This document shows positions 37,973-50,439 of a DNA stretch of 64,000 nt, in pieces. Origin of the DNA: Mycteria americana (taxonomy: Eukaryota; Chordata; Aves; Ciconiiformes; Ciconiidae). Made by a program: the position numbers and the translations under genes. The DNA lies in the NCBI RefSeq assembly GCF_035582795.1, contig NC_134366.1:92995756-93059755 (forward strand), given 5' to 3'. A model generated the notes under the pieces. It saw nothing but the letters and a program-made list of their open reading frames with translations, ran no database searches and was not told the DNA's origin. Position 1 is the first letter of the stretch; the number at the start of each line of letters is the position of its first letter.

Positions 37973-38004
37973 TTATGAGTTTTCTCCGAAGATAGTTGCT
38001 CCAC
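37973..38004 (-). CDS. OTULINL: OTULINL exon 3: 32-nt microexon after the membrane anchor
   Basis: A 32-nt exon between acceptor TTGGATTTCAG and donor GTAATC. It supplies 1 nt to finish an Arg codon (CG|G), ten codons WSNYLRRKLI, and 1 nt starting another Arg (A|GG). Without it exons 2 and 4 do not share a frame. With it the peptide runs LLKR-WSNYLRRKLI-RNLSV, which aligns without gaps to human KLKWWIGYLQRKFKRNLSV (from memory). It forms the basic juxtamembrane segment on the cytosolic side. Confidence 0.9.
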
Positions 38005-38070
38005 CTGAAATCCAAAGGATAAAACAGGTGTCAAACAGGAGTTGTCAAAGGTCAGTATCTACTGAAATAA

Positions 38071-38075
38071 GCAAC
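38071..38075. repeat. Target-site duplication, left copy
   Basis: GCAAC directly before the LTR; the right copy at 38637-38641 is GCAAT. Four of five bases match. A 5-bp duplication is typical of ERVL-like and gammaretroviral-like integrations; one later substitution would explain the difference. Confidence 0.55.
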
Positions 38076-38636
38076 TGTCCTGGTTTCAGCTGAGATGGAG
38101 TTAATTTTCTTTATAGTGGCTGGTATGGAGCTATATTTTGGATTTGTGCTGAAAATAGTGTTGATAATACAGAGATGTTTTAGTTGTTGCTGCACTAGTC
38201 AAGGACTTTTCAGCTTCCCATGCTCTGCCAGGTGCACAAGAAGCTGGGAGGGGACACGGCTGGGACAGCTGACCCCAACTGACCAAAGGGACATCCCATA
38301 CCATGTGGCATCATGCTCAGCATATACAGCTGGGGAAGAAGAAGGAAGGGGGGACGTTTGGAGTGATGGCGTTTGTTTTCCCAAGTAACCGTTACGCGTG
38401 ATGGAGCCCTGCTGTCCTGGGGATGGCTGAACACCTGCCTGCCCATGGGAAGCAGTGAATGAATTCCTTGTTTTGCTTTGCTTGTGTGTGGCTTTTGCTT
38501 TCCCTATTAAACTGTTTTTATCTCAACCCACGAGTATCTCACTTTTACCCTTCCAATTCTCCCCCCCATCCCACCGAGGGGGAGTGAGCGAGTGGCTGCG
38601 TGGGGCTGAGTTGCCAGCTGGGGCTAAACCATGGCA
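38076..38636 (+). mobile_element. Solo LTR of an avian endogenous retrovirus
   Basis: Starts TGTCCTGGTTTCAGCTGAGA and ends CTGGGGCTAAACCATGGCA, so it has TG...CA ends. Inside are a TATA-like CATATACAGCTGGGG near 38318, the block TGATGGCGTTTGTTTTCCC, CAAGTAACCGTTACGCGTGA, a polyadenylation-like TATTAAACTG near 38505, and the TCTCAACCCACGAGT and CATCCCACCGAGGGG segments common to this LTR family. No primer-binding site or viral gene follows, so it is a solo LTR left by recombination between two LTRs. It is antisense to OTULINL. Confidence 0.93.
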
Positions 38637-38678
38637 GCAATGGTGTGGAAGATTAAAGCCTGCATAATAAAAACCTAC

Positions 38679-38838
38679 CGTTTCAGGAGCTGTGCTAAAA
38701 AGCTGTATAGCCTTCTGCAATACCAAAAAACAGCAACGAGGAAAGACATGCTTAGCATTAGCTGCAGTTTCACTTTTTGCCACATGAGACACAAGGATTG
38801 CTTGGTGGCTGTTGTCCAGGGCCGCACCTCATGCCTTC
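38679..38838 (-). CDS. OTULINL: OTULINL exon 2: transmembrane anchor
   Basis: 160 nt: 2 nt completing a Gly codon, 52 codons, then 2 nt of an Arg codon. The acceptor follows a long pyrimidine tract ending CCCTCTTTTAG and the donor is GTAGGT. It reads RHEVRPWTTATKQSLCLMWQ, then KVKLQLMLSMSFLVAVFWYC, then RRLYSFLAQLLK. The hydrophobic LMLSMSFLVAVFWY run followed by Arg-Arg is a signal-anchor type segment. Human OTULINL aligns without gaps (VHSWMLATSQAL and LAVSFLVAAICYFRRL, from memory) and this part tethers it to the ER membrane. An in-frame ATG at 38783-38785 has a weak start context (CTC before it) and could start a shorter form. Confidence 0.9.
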
Positions 38839-39256
38839 CTAAAAGAGGGATAAAAAAGAGAGAGGAAAAAATCTTGTCACTGTTTTGCAATACTGGTTTC
38901 TATTTGTTTTGTTACAAAAAGAAAAATCATCCAAGTACGATACCACTCCAAATGAAACACAAAACGTGAAATGTAAAAGGCGAGTATATTTTTATATATT
39001 TAATATACATACTTTATATACTTAGTTTTTCACGTTTCTAGGGTTTTGGGTGCACGTGGTTCACATTTCCCAGCTTTCCTCCACCCAGTGAAGGCTAGAT
39101 ACGTAGCTACAATGGAGCCAGAGGAAGACTGATATCAAAGCAACTGTTCAATAACAAAAAAAAAAAAAAGGTTTTTTTTGCTTCAGGATGTGCTGATCCA
39201 GAGACCTGTACTGTCATTCCTTTGTCACTTAGTCAAGGTTTTAAAGACCAGGGGCT

Positions 39257-39273
39257 CCTGGGAGTTGTAGTCT
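39257..39273 (-). promoter_or_regulatory. ZNF143/THAP11-type motif upstream of exon 2
   Basis: Read on the gene strand, AGACTACAACTCCCAGG closely resembles the ACTACAATTCCCAG core of the ZNF143 (SBS) promoter element. It lies about 420 nt upstream of exon 2 but without a CpG island. It may mark an alternative promoter or be chance. Confidence 0.35.
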
Positions 39274-42200
39274 ACAAAGGGGCCATATAAGGCAATATTA
39301 GCTGACTAAGCATCATACGACTGTCCAGGGAATTAAAGGAATGTTCCTGCCTCAATTTGGGTAAGCTTAGGGTCAATTTAAAACTCCAGAGAAAGCTCCT
39401 CGCTGGGGATTTGGTAGAAAGCGCCGGAGATCATCACAAAGGGGGTGCGCTCTCACTGTTCTTCACAGACATAAACCAGGACACGTTTCTGTTGCTCTCT
39501 TGGCAATACAGGCAGGGTTGGGGAAGGTTTTGGTTATCTTTTGTTGATAAGAAAACCTAGAATTGAAAGAGGGCCTGGAGACTGAATAGTTGACAAAGGC
39601 AGTATCGGCTCCCTAAGTGAGAAATTCATCCTCTGGCTGAAAATCGAGTATAGGAAATTCCCAGAGTTTATGATCAACAGCTGCTCTATTATTAACTTAT
39701 TTATTGATTTAGTACAAAACTTTAAGAGAACTCAACTTTTTATAAAGGCATCCCCAGAGAGGGCTGAGAAGATCCTTCTCCAGAGAGTCCACAAAGGGAA
39801 TTACTCATTCAGCATAGTTTTATGTCAGTTGAACTTCTGCCCCTCCTGGCTTTAACAGGAAATTTAAGAGGGGCTTAAGTTTTCCAAGGAAGTTAAGCCC
39901 ATGCACTGTGGACAACTATCCAGCCGAAGAATTACATATGAATCCCAACCTTGGCAACGAGATAAACAGCCACGCATACATTTTTACAAGCACTGTTGCA
40001 TATACACAGAGCACTGCTTGTATTTGGCCTTTTCCAACATTCTGTTGTTTGAAGAAGTTTTATTACAGGATGTCATATGCAAGTTGTCCGGAGGCAAGAC
40101 CCAAACCTCGTGTCTCCCATGAACAAAAGGCAGGTTAAGATCTGTAAATGAAAAGGTGTTAATAAACTTTAAAGAGGTAATCGGAGAAGCTTTTGGGGTG
40201 CTAGTTCCCATTTACACAAAACCCATATGCTGTGAACATACAAGACGATGGACAGGTCTTCTGTCAGCTTCTACTCGTAGGCTGCACCAACGCGTGCGTA
40301 CCTGGCACGACCGGGGGTTACGCCTGCACGCGCTGAGTAGGAAAAAGCAAGACATGCATTCACGCACAACCAAAAAGACCAAAAATCTGAAGCTGCAGGA
40401 AACGTTTATTACTGATGCCAAGTGACAGACAGCACGACGTCAGCTGTAAGGTTTGGAAATGGCATAACTCACGGAAACACCAGGAGACTCCCACTTACAG
40501 CACACACGCACGCTGCTGATGGACACCAATAGGCACGTTCTCAATAAGCACCCAAATTGCTGCCTAGAGAACAACGACTGAGAATTAGTAACAGATGACA
40601 GTCCTGGCAGAATCAAGCCACCACAATTTTTTCTCTCTCTTAAGATAAAGGCATCAGCATTGGAAAAAACCTCAGTAGACTGTAAGTAACTGAACCTTCT
40701 GCTAACCAGAATGGAACCTGAAGGCTTACAAATGTTGTTCAGCCCATGGATCAGTGGGTGTTTTGGATTTACATTGTCACGCTGTTGTACGAAAACCAAT
40801 GAAATTCCTTAACAGCAATTTAAGCATATAGTATCAAAAGGAAGATGCAGCAGACTTTCATTTCATTACTTAAAATGACCGTATGGCCCCTCTTTTGATT
40901 TTGAACAAACTGAGACTATAAAAAGTGAGAGCTGGTCCATCTGTTAAAATGACGTGCTTTGCTTTATGGAGTACCAGAAATACTTGTGGATGCAAAATTT
41001 TCTGCCTTTACCCCTTTTACAGGCAAAAAGATGAGAGGTCTGCATCAGCTTTTAAGTTGAATCAGGCAATCTTTTGAAAAAGCTTTTGGTGGTATTAATC
41101 CTGAAAAAAACCTACTGGAGTCCCACAAACCCAGGTATATGGTTAACAGGTGCATGAGCAACTGTTCTGCAAGGAGTGCTGGCAAGCACTGGCTTACTGA
41201 TTTCAATCAAAACCACAAATCGATGTCAGAGAACATCAGATAACCAAACATTGTTCATCCATTTTTATTTAATATGGGGGATTTATAAGTAGGTATTTCC
41301 CTAATAAAAAGCCCAATGGGAGATGGGAAAACCTGCAAACGAGTGATTTTGAGTACTTTTGCTACGCTTGTATTACAGCATACCCTGGACTTCATAAACT
41401 TTCCCTCCTGTCATGGGAAAGCTGCTGTTCAAACAGCACTTCGTGATTCAGTTACTACTTTCAGTGCTTATGTCACACTTAGAAATATAATTACATTTTT
41501 TAATTCAAGTAAATGACATTTAGAAGTGGCAGTTGGATCGCAAAGTGCTGCTGGTAAAAATACATCACGAACAAGACAGGAATTAAAGAAGAGGGCAGTT
41601 TAAAATAGATCTTTCCACCCCCTCCCTGCCCCGTCCGAAGTTCTTCAGAAACCGAAGAGCAATTAAATTAATAACACACTGGCGGGGGGAATAAAATAAA
41701 CCCATGGATTTTTAAACCCAATTCATTCCCTGGCATATGGACACAATTCATCCGGTTCCTCAGGAGACGGTGACAACCCGTGGGTGCTGCAACCGGCTGC
41801 TGGGCTCACATCCTTTTGCAGACTGAGCGCGAGCATCACCGCGAGGACAGGGAGGCCTGACTCTTCTCCCACGCAGGAGAACGGAGCCCTGGGACTTCTA
41901 ACACAGCTCCTAGCAGAAATTTGGATGAACAGAGGTTGAACAGCGCTGAAGTAGGAGCTGATAGCAGTGTTTATCTTACAATGCAAGTAGTACGCCGTGT
42001 TTTCTTCTCATGCCACATCATCAACTTCCTGCTAGTGCCAAACCTTAAGCTGTTACCACCACCATCACCCCCCCCAAAGTCAGCAGGAAAGACATGCAGA
42101 ATATAAACAAACAAACAAACAAAACCAAAAAACCCCCAACAAAAAAGGCCAGAAAAAAGATGAGTAACAGACATCTGCAACATCTGCTTCTTTCACAAGT

Positions 42201-44735
42201 AACTCAAGAAGAGTCTCTAAAGGATTAGCTCCACATTTGACTCCCGCACAACTGTTTTGGAGGCTGCCACCTTAAAAATGCATAACTGATGAAATGCAAA
42301 ATGTAAGGGATCAGCTTGAGAACTAGCAGGCAGCACTGTACGCAGCTTTGAAGCACAATCCAATATTCCAGCAAGTCTCATGGCACATTCACCCTTTTAC
42401 TTTTTTCCTCCCTCCCTGAAAAGGCCAACAGGAAGATAACAGAGTGTCTTCCAAAATTAAAAGCTGACCATGTGACGTCTTTTCAGGACGTTCCTCTTCA
42501 CAGTCTTTTTGGTACTGAAAGCAGGACATAGTACTTGTTACCATAAAGCGGCCAAGTTTCATACTCCCATCACACACCACTATGTTCCTAGTTCCCGAAA
42601 AGCAGCTGTCCCCTCCTTCAAAGAGGGAGACAGAATTTGGGATCCCTCTGTTCCAACCCTTCTGCTGCCCACCCGTACCCCTCCTTCTCCCTCCTCTCCT
42701 GGATCCAGAGCTAGGAAGACAGACCCCTCAACTGAGAGATGCAAGGCTTGGCACGGAGGTCCAAGTCTGCCTGCGTTCCGCGTGTGCCTGCAGAGCTCCT
42801 CACAGTTGCACATCACTTTTTTCCAGACCATGTAGTATCAGTACCGAGGTGTGTTATAAAATAGGCCAAGTCCCTCTTTTACGGGAAAACAAGCAAACTT
42901 ATCTTTATAGAGCAGGCATCAGCGTGATGCACAGAGGCACACATACACCTCAACTGCCTGAACCAAGAGGGAGAGACAGACAAAAAGCTATTAATTATAC
43001 AAATTCAACACCTACAACAGATTATACCCCGTAACAGCTTAGAAGAGAGAAATGTGCCTTTTTAAGTAGTGCCAAGTCATTACAGAGTCTTTGATTTCCC
43101 AGTTTATTATCAGTGTCACACCAAAAAAATGAAAAATTACTGAAAACAGATCAAGCACAAAACACGGTATGTAGGAAGCACTGCTTAATCCAGTAACTAT
43201 TTCATTACAAAACCCTTACTTTACAGAGCAAAGCAATGTCAACGTGTTAAGCAAACCTTCTTCACCTGTTGTAATACAACAACTAGAGATGAGGATCTCT
43301 ACTTGGTATAAGAAGAAAAAGAAAATCATTTACAAGGAAAGATAGTAATCGTCAGCAACTTATCGAAAGTTCAGCCATGTCTGCTGATCAGATCTCAATT
43401 TCTACTCCAAAAAATAACAAAACAGAACCCCAGCCCCAAACCGTAACTGGAATCACACAATTACCTAGAAAATGGAATAGTTTCGGTAGCACTGAGGCCC
43501 ATCACTTGCAAAAAAGGCTTTATTTACAGAGCTGTCCTGCATAGGAGTCCCAAGTGCTTTCTCAGCTATTGTCCCCTTTCTGCAAAGATCTTTCACAAAA
43601 AATAGAGTAGAAAGGCTGGCAGCCTTCTTTGGACTCCCTGATCGTCAACAGGACTGGGCTCCCAGATGGTCGCCGAACTGCTGCTGTAAAGGTAGCTATC
43701 CAGTTGTGACATTTACTTATTCCTACCCTGTAGCAACAAGCATAACGCGTTCTTACCTACTGTGTGATTATCTAAAATATACCCTATTAGAGTTACCTTT
43801 ACAAACCCCATTTCATCTATATAATCAAGATATTAAAGCATGCCCTAGCCTGCACATACCATTCCCCTCTCTCCAAATCCCTACTAGAACAAAAGGAAAG
43901 TTCTGTTCTTGATCTCGTGTATAATTCAGCTTCCTTTTTAAGGCACGGGGTGCTGCATCCAGGACTTTCAGATGAATAAAGCTCAGCTACACTTCCATTT
44001 ATGTAAGAAAAAACATGAGAGAAGCCTTCCGAGAATTTACAGTCCAGAGCAAGATGTGAAAAGCATTTCATGCCATAAAAAACAAGTATCTCTTTAAAGC
44101 TCTTATTCCTAAGTATGAGTAAAAAATAATGAAAAAATAAAATAACCTCCTTTTAAAGAAGGAGCCTCTGAAATTTTTGCTACTGTGATGATTTTTTTTT
44201 TAATGTGGAAAAAAATCCATCCTCATTCAGAATTGCTATCTAATGCCTGTAGACTTCAAACAGAACTTACGTAAATACTAAATCTATTATTTGAAGGAAG
44301 CCCACTCTAAGGATTCTTATTATGCCTGCTGCTGAGTTGCATGCTGAGTCATCCCTAATGCTGCTCATGTTTGTTTCTGGTTTATCTATTTGCAAACACA
44401 ACTCTCAAAATGCCTTTTATAATTTTTTTTTTTTGCTGTGCTGAATCCAAACTGACACAGTAAAGGAAATATTTTCCTCCTGAACATCTTCTTACGCTTA
44501 AGTTTAGCTGAAAGGCTAAGTGGTGTAAATGCCTTGGGTTTTTCTGTTGATTTGCCTAGACAACTGAAGCTTTGGTTACGGGAAAAAAACGTTGAAGTCT
44601 TACTCAGCAATAAGAATTATCTTCCTCCTCCTTTTTTGAAATCTTGTTTGCTAGACAGCACAAGACTTGTACCTACAGCCCAGCCCTCCAAGGGTGTGCC
44701 GTCATTAGGCGCTGACGAGGCTGGGTGGTACCACA

Positions 44736-45010
44736 GGCAGCATCCCTCCAGCTCCCCACAGGCAGCATCCCTCCAGCTCCCCACAGGCAGCATCCCTCCA
44801 GCTCTGTGCAGGCAGCATCCCTCCAGCTCCCCACAGGCAGCATCCCTCCAGCTCTGTGCAGGCAGCATCCCTCCAGCTCCCCACAGGCAGCATCCCTCCA
44901 GCTCTGTGCAGGCAGCATCCCTCCAGCTCCCCACAGGCAGCATCCCTCCAGCTCTGTGCAGGCAGCATCCCTCCAGCTCCGCACAGGCAGCATCCCTCCA
45001 GCTCCGCGCA
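44736..45010. repeat. 25-bp minisatellite, 11 copies
   Basis: The unit is GGCAGCATCCCTCCAGCT plus a 7-base variable end. The 11 copies are spaced exactly 25 bp. The variable end is CCCCACA after copies 1, 2, 4, 6 and 8, CTGTGCA after 3, 5, 7 and 9, then CCGCACA and CCGCGCA. Copies 3-9 thus alternate as a 50-bp higher-order unit. Because 25 is not a multiple of 3, open frames pass through all three phases, producing long but meaningless repeat peptides on both strands. Confidence 0.97.
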
Positions 45011-45480
45011 GGCAGAGGTCCAGCAGGCTGCAGCGGCGGCTGCCCCCTCCCCAGGGCTCCCCGGCACGGGGGTGGATGCACGCCCGACCCCCGGCAGCGC
45101 AGGTGCCAGGTCACTGCCGCCCAGGAGGAGCGGGACCTTCTCGAGCCTGCCGCCCGTCCCCCCAAAGGAAGGGACTGGTGGGCTCTGCGACTCCGGCAAG
45201 ACCCGCAGCAGCGGCCACCGCGTTGGCACTGGAGGAGGGATGCAAGTGGCAAAGCAGAGAAGCCCCCCGGCTGCACACGAGGAGGGGTGAAAGGCACCTG
45301 GATCGAGGCAGAGGGAACGTCAACAGAAAGCCGCACGGGAAAGATCCCAATGCGAGCAGCATAGAGGAAAACAAGCTGCTTACTGGACTCCACCGGCAGC
45401 GCTCCTGGGACAAAACACCCCCTGGACAGCCCCGGGTGAGTCCCCGGCCTCTCGGTGGTCACCAGCTGGCACATTCCTAA
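45011..45480. other. GC-rich patch beside the minisatellite
   Basis: CpG-rich unique sequence. It resembles a small intragenic CpG island, but no exon with frame-compatible splice sites to OTULINL exon 2 was found. The open frames of 144-292 codons across it extend from the minisatellite and are composition-driven. Confidence 0.4.
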
Positions 45481-48400
45481 ACAGTGGCTTGACACCTTGA
45501 GGGGTCCTTTGCTGAAGTGCTGTAGCCCAGAAGAGAAAGCAGCAAGAAATGCCAGTCACCTTGGTAGGCACGCACTGCGGGACAGTCCAAGGAATTTTAA
45601 GTTCCCACCTGTCGATAAACAGTTATCCCAACTGATAGCTGGGAAAAGAGCAGCATCAAGTAATCCATGACAAACAAAAAAATCAACTCATCTGAGCTTG
45701 TTTACCGTCTAAGCAGTATCAGTCACAGCTGTTCATTCTTACAGGTGGTGCGTACATCTGCCGTCAGGTAAAGACCCTGCTTGGAAAGCCTTTGGCCAGG
45801 CTGCATCCCCGTAGCTCGTCATTCCCCTCCCCGTACAGGCTCCAACTGCTGCACCCTCGCGACACAGATTTTACATCTGCCTTCAGAGCATAGCCCTCTC
45901 CACAAGCGTACCAGACTCTGCGTGCAGTGAAGCGCCATGCAGAGTTGTGTTATTTTTCATATGGATTAATAATCACATATAAGTTCGCATTAATAATCAC
46001 AAATAATTCACATCTCCTGGTGGTGTGTCAGATCACAAAGCCTGTGCTTTCCCACTCGGTATGTGCAGAGGTTATTCCAGCTGTGTTATTTGTTTGCTTG
46101 GGAGTTGTACTTGTCTCTCTTCCTCTTTCCAAGACAGATTAGAAGCAGAAGGGAAAGGCAACAGCCAAATATCAAAGCCATCACTCTGAATGCAAACGAC
46201 AGAAATTGGCCTCGCATCTCTCCCCCTGCCTCTCAACGCCCAGTCTGATGCAAGTCAAAACTTCAGCTTTATTCTGCCAAGCTAATGCTATTAGGATGGA
46301 AGCAGCTGGGGTGTTTAAACCCTGCTCTCTCTTCATCTTTTAAAGGGCAACAGTTTCAAACTGGCATTTTTTAATTAGCTCACACGCATAGGAGTCCTCT
46401 GCCCCTTTTTGAGAGTGCATTACTGGGCGCTTCGTGCCTAAAATCTTAAGCAAAAAAGGCATGCATCAAGATAACTTAAATTTCAGTTACTATCACTCAG
46501 TGTAATACCAAAGTCATAGCTAGTACAAACATTTCATAAAAATGTGATTCAAGAACCCAGAATATTCTGTGTGGAAGCTCTCTGCTTGTAAAAACACAGT
46601 ATTATTATTGCTAATGCACATTTGGTGTTGTTACAGACAGTTGGATGCTAGGAGACTCTTCAAGCGAAGTGCTCTGGTCATCGGTCGCAGGGACCAAGAG
46701 ACCACGGTTCCCTGACACCTCTGCATTTGCACGAACTGCCTAAAAACTGGACAGTTACGTGGCAAGGTCTATATAAAACACAAATTACGCAGCCCTGTAA
46801 AATATGGTTAAGTGTGACCCTGCATATCGAGCTCTTCTTGAGGGGCTGGCACTTGGCAGAGGCACAACTTACTTCACTTGTAAACTAAGAAAATGAAATA
46901 CAGAGTACTGGACAGTTTCTAAGCTTGGAACCTGGCAGCGTAATTTTTAAAGATTTACAATGATAGGAAATCTCCTATTTTTAAGACCTCAGCCTTTGGC
47001 AAGCATGTCACAGCTGAAATTCGTGCGCAGGAAGTGACACGAAGTGAAACCAGAACTGAGGAACAGCGAAGGGGTCCGCAGGTCGCTCCCGGACAAACGC
47101 GGCAGGCACACGCACGGCGTGGAGCTGTGCTCAGAGCAAAACGGGGGGAAACCGGTCGGACGTCTCTTTGTCACACAGACACACCTAAAACAAGTATTTT
47201 AAGTTTGCAGAAAGACTGATTTTGCACAAAACCGGCAATTAAAAACTTGCCAGCATTTCCCTGGTGGCAACTGACCTGCGGGCAGTGCCAAGCACCTTGC
47301 CATGATGCTTCTTCGCTGCACAGATGCTAGGGCGGACTTGATGACAGTCAAAGCCCCACCACGCACACAGTATCAAGGCACTAGTTTGATGCTAAGGTAC
47401 ACATTTCCTACTTTCATAGCACCATTCACCCAATGTGACCACCCCGCCCTGGAAACATGAATGCTAAACACTCAAAAAATCTGGAAAATCTTGGCAACAT
47501 ATGGACAAGGAATCTGAGACGGGGTCTGGCCCAAGACCACATGCAGAGCTAGTGACAGGACTAGAGACTGAATATGTACAGCCACATCATCCCGTAGTTT
47601 TAGCCCTCCACCTTAACGTGATGTGGCTCAAATAAGACAACACAACTCTTCTGCTCAGTCAACAGCCTTCTCCTCAGAGAAATGTTTGTTGAAAGAAATG
47701 TTTGGGCAGCACAAGTCGCCTTGCTAGCCACATCCCTCTGCAAGGGTACATGCTGTAAGTGGCATCTGTCCCCGCCGGTGACATGGGGACAGGAGCTGGA
47801 GACACACCTCCTCTCTCCATCAGGAGCTTCCAGCACCTCCACACAGGCTATAGAGAAATCCCAAGCACTGGGGTCTGGATCCTGAGGATGCCAAAAACGT
47901 ACAGTATCAGTCCTCAGCAGTGAAAAAGTGGGAAGAAGCTACAAAGACAGAGTAAGCCTGAAAAGAAGCTAAATGCTGCTGACTTAAAAATTTCTCAGAA
48001 AATTCATGAAGTAGCCTGCAGCAGTTTTGGAGTCTTTTACAAAGTTTGCCCTCACTGGAGCCTTCTCAAGAAGTGGACATCCTTTTTTCCCTCCTTTTCC
48101 TCTTTATCTCCTTTTTTTCCTCACTTATGCTGAGGCAAAGCTTTGACATGATTTTATAGGATCAGGCAACAGATAGCCCAACCATGAGTTATACTGTTCA
48201 TGGGAAAAAACCAAACTTTCCATCAAACCAGATTTTGTAATATACAAACTAAACTCTCTCTCGCACATCAGAACTGGTACAAGATCCCCAGCTACAAACT
48301 CCGCTCTTAAAACTGTCATTGACCGCTTTTATGTTGCTGTGGCTGAAGTACACGAGTCCTAGCAGTTTTCTATCATGAAACACTGACATTTTAGTTAATA

Positions 48401-50439
48401 AATAGCTATTTCTCTGTCTTTCTGGAAGGCACAACATTGTCGTGTCTGATCCCCGGCGCTGCAACCATGCACAGAGGAACCGGCGTTTGCCACACCGGGA
48501 ATCCCAGGAGCAGAGCACATGGGCAAAGCTCCCTGTCACGGCTACGTGCCGGCACTATGCCAGCTGTATCAACCCAGGAGTGCAGAAAGGATGCCGTGTG
48601 TCCACCATGCTCGCCCAAATTCCCTCAAAGCAGAAAACAGATCCTGAAACGATCCGGGGTCAGATGTCAGACAGCAACTCTGATTAGCGTTTGACTTTAA
48701 AGAGTACTATAACTCCTTTAGAAGTCAGAATGCTTGAATAAAAACATCATTAGAATAGGACTAATGTGGCTCAATGGTAATTTTTTAAAAAATAATTTCA
48801 CAGCCTAAAACAAGACAAAATTAATAAGCTCCTGAAGGTAAACTTTATGCAATTCTAATCACACCCACAAATTCAGTTATGCAAGTGTAATGAAAGCAGC
48901 GTAATTATACAACCTTTTGACTCCTGAGCACTGGTTATTCCCTTGTGTTTTCAAAACAACCAAATTATAACCATACTCATCTCCCCTAGTATAGTTTGGC
49001 ACCGTGACTCCCACGGTTCAGCTGCATGGGGTCAGGAGGTACAGCATAGAGCTATTTCTGAAATCTCAAACTCATTTGCCTGGGTAATCATGCAAGGTCA
49101 ATCATTTTCAGACATTAAGCTCAAGAAAAACTGCAGACATTACTGAAAAACCCTTTAATATTTGTTGTTATATCCTCGGTAGATAGGATGTGACCTGGAA
49201 GCTGTATCTAAGAAAAAAGGTGGACAGAAAGTCCTGATGCTGAATGGGAAATCCACACCATCTAGTCAGGCAACCTGGTCCAACAAGTTAAACAAAATGA
49301 AAAGACTTCTATCCCAGTGGCAAAAAAAAATCAGAACTGCAAAAATTAAATAATTTTTTCAGAATTCCAAATCCAAATGCAGATACTTATCCATAAAAGC
49401 ACTTACATTTAATACGCTGGCCAGCATTTTAATGGTGCTTTTGCCCTTGAAAATAAATTCTAACACCCTTCACTTGGCAGCATTTTGTATAGATATGCAA
49501 AATCGCAGCTCTTCCTCTCACTGTATGGTGACCCCTTCAATTTCTAACTAAATTATTTGTCCAGCAGTAAAGAAATAAAATTCTTAAAGGAGCAAACTTC
49601 AGTGACTACAAAGAAGTTTTCTGAGCCTTAAAACCAAAATGGGCCATTTCTTCCTGTTTCACACACTTCACCTCTGTGTTTTATCACTTGCGGAAACGGG
49701 AGTGGGCCACAGGACAGAAGCGGGAATAACTGTCCTTGCACGGATTAGCAACAGAGCAGTTAGCACCACGCTAGCTTAAAACTCGCTTACTAAATGCCAG
49801 AGAGATCTGGTTCTTTCTCCACTGCAGAAAATGAAAGTGTAAGTGGAATACAATTTGTAGAGCTCCTCCAAAAAGCAAACCAGTTGGTTAGTATGAAAGG
49901 CAGCACAAAAAGAGAGCTGGACCAGTAAGCATCAAAGCAGAAACGTATCCTAAAATGTACAGCAGAAAAGCAAGCTGGCAGGGCATGGCATCTTCCATCT
50001 AAAAGACCACTTCACAGTGACATGAGAGATGCCTGACACCCAGAGCTACACACAACCGGCAAGCAGATCAGAAGGGGTGCGTGTCCATCTTCCCAAGTCT
50101 TCCCGAATCGCGTCCTCATTTCTGATCCCCTTTTTCCTAAGCCTTCACCACTGCGATGGCAATAGAAACCAGTCTGCAACATTTAAATTCAGATTCCACA
50201 CAGTAAAAAGAAAAAAAAACCCAACCAAACAAAAAACCAAACCAAACCACTAAACCAAAAAAGCCCAGAAAACAAACAGCAAGACCCCAAGGGCACACCT
50301 GTTGTGAACACGGCACGGGTCGTTGTTTTACAACCAGGACGATCTCCACGCACATTGGAGCTACAGCGCAGAGCACTCGGAACACACCAGATCCCAGACA
50401 AAAGCCGAACCCATCTCAAACCCATAAAACTCCTCCCAG

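Larger units (their letters stand above)
38005..38678 (-). other. OTULINL intron 2, mostly a solo LTR
   Basis: 674 nt from donor GTAGGT to acceptor TTTCAG. 561 nt of it are the LTR at 38076-38636. Removing the LTR and one target-site copy leaves about 108 nt, so the original intron matched its 105-nt neighbour in size. Confidence 0.85.

Noticed and set aside
44534..45495. Overlapping frames of 144-292 codons on both strands
   Set aside because: They are produced by the 25-bp minisatellite and the GC-rich patch next to it. Repeat peptides appear in several frames on both strands at once, which is not how a gene behaves.
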